From positions 1 to 13,284 of the forward strand of contig JAIEOG010000012.1 in assembly GCA_019750655.1 (NCBI GenBank): DNA of 13,284 nt, read 5' to 3'. The notes beneath the pieces are model-generated. The model did no database searches. It was not told where the DNA came from and saw only the letters and a program-made list of their open reading frames with translations. The position numbers and the translations under genes were made by a program. Below, one piece after another: positions 1 through 5,330 of this stretch (positions within the stretch are counted from its first letter, which is position 1; every line of letters starts with the position of its first letter). Source of the stretch: a bacterium (lineage in GTDB: Bacteria; Bdellovibrionota; FAC87; UBA2466).

Positions 1-664
1 GGTTCTTCACGTGCAGAGCATCTTCCCAGGTGTGGATGTCCCCATTAGCAACCGTGGGAATCTTCCGCGCGCGCGCGACAGCTTCCACCATATTCCAGTT
101 GGCGTAACCATGGTGGCCTTGCTCCTGCGTGCGGCAGTGGATGGTGAGCCAATCGGCGCCCGCATTTTCCAGCGCCTCGGTGAAACTCAGTAAGTAATCG
201 GCATCGAATTGCCGCCCTAAGGATGCCCGTAGTTTTACGCTCACGGGCCGGTGCGTGTATTTCTTCGCTAGCGAGACGACGTGTGCGGCGCGGTCTTTAT
301 TGTGCATTAGCTGCACGCCCCAGTTGTGTTTCAAAGTCTGGGTAACGGGACAGCCCATGTTGATATCGATGCCCCAGGGCGAAAGCGGCTGGAGTTTGCG
401 GATGGAGCGCGCGATGTGGTCTTCCTCATTGCAAAGCAGCTGGGGGATGAGCCCATCCTCCCCGACGCTAGTCCGTAGGTGCTCGGCCTCCTGCAGTTGC
501 TCGTGGGGCAGGCGCTTGCCCGAGATCATTTCGGTGAAAACGAGCGGCTGGAGGTTTTTGGGCGTGTAAAAGCGAACCAATTCGCGGAAGGCGACGTGGC
601 TGATGCCCACCATAGGGGCTACGAAGTAGGGGAATTCCACCCCGAGGTGCTTAAACCGGTCCAT
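1..664 (-). CDS. tRNA-dihydrouridine synthase, Dus family (C-terminal part beyond window)
   Basis: Flavoenzyme (COG0042/Dus family) that uses FMN and NADPH to reduce specific uridines in the D-loop of tRNA to dihydrouridine in the cytoplasm. The 221 visible residues form the start of the TIM barrel: an APMVGIS segment at 16-22 (FMN phosphate/isoalloxazine region), EMISG at 45-49, NMGCP at 102-106 with the catalytic Cys105, VKLR at 143-146 with the FMN-contacting Lys144, IHCRTQ at 175-180 with His176, and ANGDI at 206-210. All expected catalytic positions are present. The frame is open to the window edge, so the end of the barrel and the C-terminal helical tRNA-binding domain lie outside. A TAA codon directly precedes the ATG at 664, so the gene cannot start further upstream in this frame; the Shine-Dalgarno is poor. 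It diverges from ppiC. Assignment to DusA, B or C is not possible from this portion. Confidence 0.93.
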   Translation of the reverse strand, partial: MDRFKHLGVEFPYFVAPMVGISHVAFRELVRFYTPKNLQPLVFTEMISGKRLPHEQLQEAEHLRTSVGEDGLIPQLLCNEEDHIARSIRKLQPLSPWGIDINMGCPVTQTLKHNWGVQLMHNKDRAAHVVSLAKKYTHRPVSVKLRASLGRQFDADYLLSFTEALENAGADWLTIHCRTQEQGHHGYANWNMVEAVARARKIPTVANGDIHTWEDALHVKN

Positions 665-697
665 TTAGGGGGCCATCCTAGCCGTCTTCACGCCCAC

Positions 698-726
698 TTG
701 AAATACTCTCAGTCAGCCCCTACACT
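698..726 (+). promoter_or_regulatory. sigma70-type promoter for ppiC and the SEC-C gene
   Basis: A -35 box TTGAAA (698-703) is followed after exactly 17 bases by a -10 box TACACT (721-726). They match the consensus at 5 of 6 and 4 of 6 positions. Transcription would begin near 733, just ahead of the AGGAGGGG ribosome site at 737-744. It sits in the 83-base spacer between the divergent dus and ppiC genes. The call rests on sequence match only. Confidence 0.5.
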
Positions 727-747
727 GCCGGGCTTTAGGAGGGGCCC

Positions 748-1020
748 ATGGCCACTATTACCGCTAGCCATATCTTGGTGGAAAAGGAATACGAGGGCGA
801 AGATGTCCTCAAAAAGCTGTCCGAAGGCTGCACTTTCGAGTCGTTAGCCAAGGCGTTTTCGAAATGCCCGTCCGGCGAAGAGGGCGGGGACCTGGGTGAG
901 TTTAGCCGGGGCCAGATGGTAAAACCCTTCGAAGAAGCCGCGTTCGCTTTGAATGTGGGCGAGACTTCAGGCCTGGTCCGGACCCAGTTCGGTTACCACA
1001 TCATCAAACGCACCGAGTAG
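748..1020 (+). CDS. ppiC: PpiC-like parvulin peptidyl-prolyl cis-trans isomerase
   Basis: Stand-alone parvulin that speeds cis-trans isomerisation of X-Pro bonds in the cytoplasm. At 90 residues it is a single rotamase domain, close to the 93 residues of E. coli PpiC, with no signal peptide or membrane anchor. The family landmarks are in order: ASHILV at 6-11 with His8, the CPSGEEGGDLG block at 40-50 with active-site Cys40, the FSRGQMVKPFE block at 52-62 with Met57 and Phe61 in the substrate pocket, and TQFGYHIIK at 79-87 with Phe81 and His84. The start is fixed by an excellent Shine-Dalgarno, AGGAGGGG at 737-744, three bases before the ATG. The next gene begins three bases after its TAG stop, so the two are very probably co-transcribed and perhaps translationally coupled. 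Confidence 0.95.
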   Translation: MATITASHILVEKEYEGEDVLKKLSEGCTFESLAKAFSKCPSGEEGGDLGEFSRGQMVKPFEEAAFALNVGETSGLVRTQFGYHIIKRTE

Positions 1021-1023
1021 CCT

Positions 1024-1545
1024 ATGAAATGCGCCTGCGGCCAACCTTCTGCTTATGAAAAATGCTGTGGACCGTTTTTGGAGGGAGCAGCCCTTCCGGA
1101 GACGGCCGAGCAATTGATGCGTTCTCGTTACACTGCCTTTACTAAGGCGGATCTCGAGTACATCAAAAAGACCCTCGCTCCCGAATCCCGCAAAGGGTTC
1201 GATGCCGCGGGCACAAAGAAGTGGGCCGAAGAAGCCACGTGGAAAGGTCTCGAAGTTCTGCGTACGGAGGCCGGTAAGGCGGGCGATGAAGAGGGCGAAG
1301 TCGAATTTACCGCGACTTATGCTTTTGATGGCCAAGGCATCGAACACCACGAAGTCGCGCAGTTCCGCAAAGACAAGACGGGCCAGTGGCTCTTTGTGGA
1401 CGGCGAATCCCACACGCACCGCGAGGGCGAGGGGCACCACCACCACGAGCCACAAGAACCCGTGGTACGTGCAGAGCCCAAGATCGGGCGCAATGACCCG
1501 TGTTCGTGCGGTAGCGGTAAGAAATTCAAGAAGTGCTGCGGGTAG
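1024..1545 (+). CDS. YchJ-like protein with two SEC-C zinc-binding motifs
   Basis: Cytoplasmic protein of the YchJ family (UPF0225), whose cellular role is not firmly established. The layout of its 173 residues is typical: an N-terminal SEC-C-like cluster (Cys3, Cys5, Cys14, Cys15), a middle NTF2-like domain containing the family signature EQLMRSRYTAFTKAD (29-43), and a C-terminal SEC-C motif GRNDPCSCGSGKKFKKCCG (155-173) with Cys160, Cys162, Cys171 and Cys172. The same motif ends SecA, where it binds zinc and contacts SecB or the ribosome. A His-rich stretch (His130, His132, His138-141) precedes the second motif and could add metal binding. The ATG lies three bases after the ppiC stop with no clear Shine-Dalgarno of its own, which suggests coupling to ppiC. 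Family assignment is secure; function is inferred only as metal binding, possibly linked to ribosomes or protein quality control. Confidence 0.9.
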   Translation: MKCACGQPSAYEKCCGPFLEGAALPETAEQLMRSRYTAFTKADLEYIKKTLAPESRKGFDAAGTKKWAEEATWKGLEVLRTEAGKAGDEEGEVEFTATYAFDGQGIEHHEVAQFRKDKTGQWLFVDGESHTHREGEGHHHHEPQEPVVRAEPKIGRNDPCSCGSGKKFKKCCG

Positions 1546-1639
1546 GGCACACCCTAACCATTCCGTAGCCGTATTCCTCGGGTAAACGGCCCGATTTTCC
1601 AGCCTAAGCCATGGAACACCCTGTGCATTGTTTGAGGGG

Positions 1640-2287
1640 ATGTGGCTCTGGATTTTCTACATCACATTTGCTTCGGCTGAGGGGATGCACGGCAACGGAA
1701 TGCCTTACGTCGCCCGAGTCCGCACGCAAGCGGAGCGGCAGTTCGAGCTCTCTTATTACCCCCGCAAAGAAGACTGGGTGGGTAAGTTCGGCATCCATAA
1801 GTTTGTTGTTCCTTTGAATGGCACGACGGGCGAGCAAGAAACCGGAGCGCGGATCAATGCCCTCATGGCCGAGGGCAATGAAAAGGTTACTAAGCTGCTC
1901 GAGAATATTCGCGCGTGGCAGATTCTCGAAGCCAACAGCCCGCAGCGCCCCTATGCCAGCATGTTTCAGTCGGTAGATGAATGGCAAAAGCGGACGGCCG
2001 AAGAGCGGAACGCGACTGATGAATTCTTAGATCGCCAGGATTGGATTGCTGCAAACTCCGGGAAACTCCGAGAGGAAATGCGCAAGCAGATGGACGAAAT
2101 CGCGGGCATCGAAAGAGAAATCGGTCTGCTCAAGAGAAACAGCCCGGGCATCGCGCGGTTGAATGCAAGGCTCGAAAGAGAGCGCGCGGCAATGCCGATA
2201 GCCTATGACACGCGCCAGTTTTCCTCTCCTGCGTCGGGCGGCACTGAAATAGTGACCCGCCCCGGAAAGAAAGTCCGTAACCCCTAA
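1640..2287 (+). CDS. Hypothetical protein with possible signal peptide and C-terminal coiled coil
   Basis: I do not recognise a family. From the ATG at 1640 the product has 215 residues. Residues 1-13 (MWLWIFYITFASA) form a hydrophobic segment ending in a plausible AXA-like cleavage site, but without the usual basic N-region. A middle segment (about 25-65) reads like a small beta-rich domain, and residues about 115-183 are highly charged with heptad-like spacing (LREEMRKQMDEIAGIEREIGLL lies inside), indicating a coiled coil. The tail is short and polar. Start choice is uncertain: GAGGGG touches the ATG at 1640 with no spacing, a TTG at 1628 would add four residues, and a TAA at 1583-1585 excludes anything further upstream. 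The codon use is like its neighbours. It is most likely exported or envelope-associated; a cytoplasmic protein starting at Met16 or Met21 is the alternative. Confidence 0.7.
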   Translation: MWLWIFYITFASAEGMHGNGMPYVARVRTQAERQFELSYYPRKEDWVGKFGIHKFVVPLNGTTGEQETGARINALMAEGNEKVTKLLENIRAWQILEANSPQRPYASMFQSVDEWQKRTAEERNATDEFLDRQDWIAANSGKLREEMRKQMDEIAGIEREIGLLKRNSPGIARLNARLERERAAMPIAYDTRQFSSPASGGTEIVTRPGKKVRNP

Positions 2288-2476
2288 GAGCTGCCTAAGC
2301 TCTAGGCTGTGCCCAGCCGGTGGGCGAAATCCCCGTTCTTAGTATTGGATAAATATTTCAATAGCTTGCCTGAGGCATAGGTGTTTAGCTGCCTGTGGTT
2401 TTGGCAGTTCTCCTGCGGACTTAGCGCATTTTCGTGCCTGGGTTTTTGGTGCGGCCGTTGCATTAGAAAGGAGCAA
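2288..2476 (+). other. Intergenic leader of the lipoprotein gene, no gene seen
   Basis: This 189-base spacer begins with a small hairpin (AGAGCT 2287-2292 pairing with AGCTCT 2298-2303) without a T-tract, so termination here is doubtful. It contains an AT-rich patch (2346-2364) that could house a promoter, but no convincing -35/-10 pair. Two imperfect copies of a TGCCTG-GTTTTGG sequence start at 2390 and 2435. The lipoprotein's reading frame is open back to 2381, but translation there gives a Cys/Trp/Phe-rich stretch unlike a protein start. Confidence 0.4.
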
Positions 2477-3007
2477 ATGCCTAAACCTAAGACACATTCA
2501 GCTTGGTTCTCTCTAACGGCGGTCCTGTTGGCCTTCGGCCTTTCGGGGTGTTTTGGCTTACGGCAGCCGTCGAGCACGGACACGCAGGGTGGGAACAATA
2601 ACCAACAGCAGTCGAGTGGCGACGCCTACAACGATCTTTTCAACTGGAAGCCGTCCAACACGGGCCAGAATTCAAACGACGATGACGACGATGTGACCCC
2701 TCCGCCACCAGCGGCTTCGCCAAAGTCTTTGACCTGCACTTGGACGATTGCGGATGGTTCGCCCATCGTGGTTACGGGCACATGCCCGATCCCTTCGTGT
2801 ACGACGACCACGTCGTCCGAACTCACGGCAGTATTCCCTGAGGGGGATATTTCGGGGGCGACGGGTTTGGCGGTGTACTTGGGTTCTGCGCCCATCAATA
2901 CGCAGTTTTACACGGCCGACACCGCAGTTCGGAAATTCCGTTTTTCCAATCTCTTCTGCAGCTACACCGCACAAAACATCGTCGTGAAGTTTAATTACGC
3001 CGATTAA
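2477..3007 (+). CDS. Small lipoprotein with Asp/Pro-rich linker and Cys-containing C-terminal domain
   Basis: Function unknown; the sequence shows an envelope lipoprotein of 176 residues. A basic N-region (Lys3, Lys5) and hydrophobic stretch (11-22) lead to the lipobox LSGC at 22-25, so signal peptidase II should cleave before Cys25, which becomes lipidated. Residues 30-82 are low complexity: Gln/Asn/Ser-rich, then five Asp (68-72) and four Pro (75-78), as expected of a flexible tether. The remainder (83-176) looks like a compact beta-rich domain with Cys87, Cys103, Cys108 and Cys161, which could form two disulfides. The ATG at 2477 is chosen because AAAGGAG (2467-2473) lies at good spacing and the product then begins with a canonical lipoprotein signal; the frame is open 96 bases further upstream but without either. 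The Mpo1-like gene follows after 22 bases. Confidence 0.85.
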   Translation: MPKPKTHSAWFSLTAVLLAFGLSGCFGLRQPSSTDTQGGNNNQQQSSGDAYNDLFNWKPSNTGQNSNDDDDDVTPPPPAASPKSLTCTWTIADGSPIVVTGTCPIPSCTTTTSSELTAVFPEGDISGATGLAVYLGSAPINTQFYTADTAVRKFRFSNLFCSYTAQNIVVKFNYAD

Positions 3008-3029
3008 ATAAAGTGAGAGTATTCGAGGT

Positions 3030-3491
3030 ATGAAGAACCTCGAATCGGTCCTGCGCGACTACGCCCACTACCACCAAAACCCGACAAACCAGGCCGTGCA
3101 CGTGATTGGTACGCCGATCATTGTATTTAGTACTTATGGCGTCCTAGGCCCGACCTTTGGCGGTGTCGGCGCGTTGGGGATGATTCTGTATTACTTTCTT
3201 TTGGACTGGCAGCTGGGGCTTTTTCTTGGGCCTCTGTTGGGGCTCGCTTGGTGGGGTGTTTGGTGGATGGACGCGAGTGGCTATCCGTATTGGATCCAAT
3301 GGGCGCTGTTTATTGGCGCGTGGGTGTTGCAGTTCATTGGCCACGGGGTAGAGGGGCGCAAGCCGGCGTTGGGTGACAACATCCTGCAGATTTTTGCGGC
3401 GCCTGCGTCGTTGGCTGCAAAAGCGCTTTTCGCTCTTGGGTGGAAGCCTGATCTTGGGCGGAGTTTGAACGCAAAAAAAAAGGGCGGCTAA
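3030..3491 (+). CDS. Mpo1-like (DUF962/YGL010w family) integral membrane protein
   Basis: Family of small membrane proteins whose yeast member Mpo1 is an iron-dependent dioxygenase in alpha-oxidation of 2-hydroxy fatty acids; the bacterial role is only inferred from that. The 153 residues carry the family hallmarks: an N-terminal Y-x3-H-x4-N-x3-H-x2-G-x-P pattern (Tyr11, His15, Asn20, His24, Gly27, Pro29), and near the C-terminus QFIGHGVEGRKPAL (101-114) with His105 and Glu108, which with the N-terminal histidines are likely metal ligands. About four hydrophobic segments lie between (roughly 24-43, 46-62, 62-80, 86-106), which places it in the inner membrane. The start has only GAGGT touching the ATG as a Shine-Dalgarno. 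It follows the lipoprotein by 22 bases, suggesting one transcript. Its last codons (Lys-Lys-Lys-Gly-Gly) are shaped by a terminator serving the opposite strand. Confidence 0.88.
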   Translation: MKNLESVLRDYAHYHQNPTNQAVHVIGTPIIVFSTYGVLGPTFGGVGALGMILYYFLLDWQLGLFLGPLLGLAWWGVWWMDASGYPYWIQWALFIGAWVLQFIGHGVEGRKPALGDNILQIFAAPASLAAKALFALGWKPDLGRSLNAKKKGG

Positions 3492-3502
3492 GAGCCGCCC
3501 TT
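3473..3502 (-). terminator. Rho-independent terminator for the leftward 515-residue gene
   Basis: Read on the minus strand, a perfect 10-bp GC-rich stem (3493-3502 pairing with 3480-3489) with a 3-base loop is followed directly by a run of seven further T residues (complement of A 3473-3479). It lies 21 bases beyond the stop of the leftward gene. The plus strand has no T-tract after the stem, so it should act only leftward. It overlaps the final codons and stop of the Mpo1-like gene. Confidence 0.88.
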
Positions 3503-3514
3503 CAAGAAACACTC

Positions 3515-3535
3515 GCCTAGGCCTTAGGCTTTTTT
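3515..3535 (+). terminator. Probable weak rightward terminator for the Mpo1-like gene
   Basis: On the plus strand GCCTA (3515-3519) can pair with TAGGC (3525-3529) around a 5-base loop, followed at once by six T residues (3530-3535). It lies 24 bases past the Mpo1-like stop. The stem is short, so efficiency is uncertain. It overlaps the last codons and stop of the opposing gene. Confidence 0.45.
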
Positions 3536-5071
3536 CTTCTTCGGGATCTCGCACTGGCCATTGGCATTCTGTCCCTGGCCTGTGCATTTGCACAGGGTAG
3601 CCATATACAGCTGGCGACGGCTAATGCGGCCATATTCCTCTGTGTCGATCTCCTGCTTCAAGAAATCGAGAATCTTCGCGTGCGTAGGGTTGCTCGGATC
3701 CAGATTGCGATCCAAGGCCTGTAGCTGATCCGGTGCCAAGAGCGTGTGGATTTTGGCGAAAGCATCCTGAACGTCTTTAGGCGCGTCCTGAGCTGCGAGC
3801 TGGGTCATGAAGAAGTTGGCCATCGCGTCGAAGGCTTCTTTCTGTTCCAGCTTAGTCGGGGCGCGTCCGTCTTTTTCTGTCGCTTTTTTGAGGCTTAAGC
3901 TAGCGACCGCGTTCAAGTTGGCTAAACCTTTGAGTACCGCAGCATTCCCGGATTTTACGGCATTTGCGATGACGTCAGCCTTCATTTCGGCCATCAGCAA
4001 GTTTTCCGATGAGCGGAACACGTCTGTCCCCAGGAATTTCAAGGCAGCGAGTGTTTCCGGATCGCCTGCGAATTTACGAAACGCTTCTTGTTCCGCATTC
4101 ATGACCTTATCGGCCACGCGGCGGACTTCGGATTCTACGGGGGGCGTTGCAGAATTGTCCGGAAGTCTCAGTGCCCAAGCTGTCACTGCAGACTTCAGCG
4201 AGTCTTGAGCGGCTTTGTCTTTGCTGCCACCCAAGCGGGCTGCATCGGCGGCGAGCTTCTGCGCGAAGTCCATTTGAGTCTTGCGGGCATACTCATCTTC
4301 GACTGCGGCGAATCGGCCCGTGCGCACCGTAGTCACTAAATTCCTCAACCGCTGCATATCGACGGGCGCAGTAGCCAAGAGGGATTTGAGCGCTTTTTCG
4401 AGAGCGGCGGCTTCTCCTCCGGTCTTGGGCATCACAAGATCATCGGGGAGTTTAACTCCCGAGCGCTTGAGCGACGCCAATTCCATCGAGTACATCATTT
4501 CTCGTAAGCTCTTGGTGACTTCCGCGGCGTCTTCCTCGTTCAGTGCCGGGAGGCTTTTGAGAAGCGCGCTGTCTTTCAGTGCGGCGCCCATGGTCTTCTT
4601 GGCATACGATCCGCCATCGGCAGTAATCACTTTCACTGCGTCGTCAGTCGTAATGTCTTTCGGGGCGAGACGGGCGGCTTCGGTCGCAATCCGAGCAATC
4701 GTGTCGGTGGGGGTGTCTTTGTCCTGACCGGTAGTCGCTTTGCGGTATACCGTCGATATTTTGTGCGTCTCGTTCAAAATTCTTTGGTACTCAGCTACCG
4801 CACCGGCGCGGACCGTTTCGTCGGGTGAGCTGAGTTTTACGTCTAAAGCGGTCAACGCTTTGCTGTAGCCATCTAGTTGGGCTTTTTCAGCCGGGGAAGT
4901 GATGCGAGCTGAAATGTCGGTAATCGCTTTCTGTACTTCCGTTTTTGTCTCTTGGTAGCGCATCGTAGTCGCCGTTGGCGCTTGTCGCCCAATGACGCTA
5001 TGAGTGCCACCTTGTCGAGCAAGCAACAAGCAAGGCGTTAGAACGACGATGCTAGCGATTTTCAGTTTCAT
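3524..5071 (-). CDS. Exported helix-rich protein of unknown function with C-terminal Cys cluster
   Basis: I do not recognise a family. The 515 residues begin with a typical signal peptide: basic MKLK, then the hydrophobic ASIVVLTPCLLLA (6-18), with cleavage likely near residues 18-25. The rest is rich in Ala, Leu, Lys, Asp and Glu, contains one Trp, and reads as a string of amphipathic helices, perhaps a helical-repeat solenoid, with short Pro/Asp turns. The mature part has no cysteine until the extreme C-terminus, where Cys494, Cys496 and Cys507 cluster in a Gly/Gln/Asn-rich segment before a Lys4-Ala tail. That pattern suggests a disulfide, a metal site or a small attachment element. Upstream of the ATG only a G5 run resembles a Shine-Dalgarno. 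The gene diverges from the giant exported protein across a 259-base spacer, and both products are large, exported and helical, so a shared process is plausible but unproven. Confidence 0.85.
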   Translation of the reverse strand: MKLKIASIVVLTPCLLLARQGGTHSVIGRQAPTATTMRYQETKTEVQKAITDISARITSPAEKAQLDGYSKALTALDVKLSSPDETVRAGAVAEYQRILNETHKISTVYRKATTGQDKDTPTDTIARIATEAARLAPKDITTDDAVKVITADGGSYAKKTMGAALKDSALLKSLPALNEEDAAEVTKSLREMMYSMELASLKRSGVKLPDDLVMPKTGGEAAALEKALKSLLATAPVDMQRLRNLVTTVRTGRFAAVEDEYARKTQMDFAQKLAADAARLGGSKDKAAQDSLKSAVTAWALRLPDNSATPPVESEVRRVADKVMNAEQEAFRKFAGDPETLAALKFLGTDVFRSSENLLMAEMKADVIANAVKSGNAAVLKGLANLNAVASLSLKKATEKDGRAPTKLEQKEAFDAMANFFMTQLAAQDAPKDVQDAFAKIHTLLAPDQLQALDRNLDPSNPTHAKILDFLKQEIDTEEYGRISRRQLYMATLCKCTGQGQNANGQCEIPKKKKA

Positions 5072-5330
5072 GGAAGCCCCCGGATCGGTTTGTCGAGAAT
5101 AGTACTTATTTTATCAGCGTTTTTTCGCCTCGGAGGAGGAAGTTTTGAAAAACTTCTGGACGTATTCAGGGAGCGTTCGGCCTTCGGCGGACGTGCTGCG
5201 GCGTGGCGCTGCGATAGTTTAGTGTTTGCGAGATGTTAGGTGGGGTCTCTGCGGTCCGGAGCGAAGCGTTAGGCGCGTGGTCGGTTTGATTACATTTAGG
5301 ACAGGAAAATGCCGAAGAGTCCTTGTAAGA
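5072..5330. promoter_or_regulatory. Divergent intergenic region between the two exported-protein genes
   Basis: This 259-base spacer must hold the start signals of both flanking genes. Leftward, a possible -10 box TACTAT is the complement of 5099-5104, without a good -35. Rightward, TACATT at 5291-5296 is a possible -10 box, again with a weak -35. An 8-bp perfect inverted repeat lies at 5139-5156 and is listed separately. AGGACAGG at 5298-5305 is a good Shine-Dalgarno, but it points to an ATG (5309) that is out of frame with the giant gene. No RNA gene was recognised. Confidence 0.4.
5139..5156. repeat. Perfect short inverted repeat, possible operator or hairpin
   Basis: GAAGTTTT (5139-5146) and AAAACTTC (5149-5156) are exact inverted copies separated by two bases. 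Location in the divergent spacer, upstream of both genes, fits an operator for a dimeric regulator; a small RNA hairpin is the alternative. No second copy was noticed in the window. Confidence 0.4.

Noticed and set aside
967..1455. 162-codon minus-strand frame opposite the SEC-C gene
   Set aside because: It lies across ppiC and the YchJ-like gene, both of which show clear family motifs on the plus strand; its translation has no recognisable features.
1611..1817. 68-codon frame beginning at ATG 1611
   Set aside because: Overlaps the longer 1640-2287 frame, has no ribosome site, and its Ser/Arg/Cys-rich product is typical of an out-of-frame shadow.
2287..2303. Hairpin AGAGCT/AGCTCT after the 1640-2287 gene as a terminator
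   Set aside because: Only 6 bp of stem and no T-tract, so intrinsic termination is not supported.
2381..2476. Upstream extension of the lipoprotein frame
   Set aside because: It would add a Cys/Trp/Phe-rich stretch and bury the lipoprotein signal peptide; the ATG at 2477 has a proper Shine-Dalgarno and lipobox spacing.
3144..3593. 149-codon minus-strand frame opposite the Mpo1-like gene
   Set aside because: The plus strand encodes the recognisable Mpo1-like protein, and this frame runs through the terminator hairpin; its Arg/Pro-rich product is unlike a real protein.
5145..5222. Possible 25-codon leader peptide starting with TTG 5145 after GGAGGAGGAAG
   Set aside because: Good ribosome-site-like purines, but a rare start, no attenuator-like codon run and no supporting terminator; it lies within the inverted repeat region and is too short to support.
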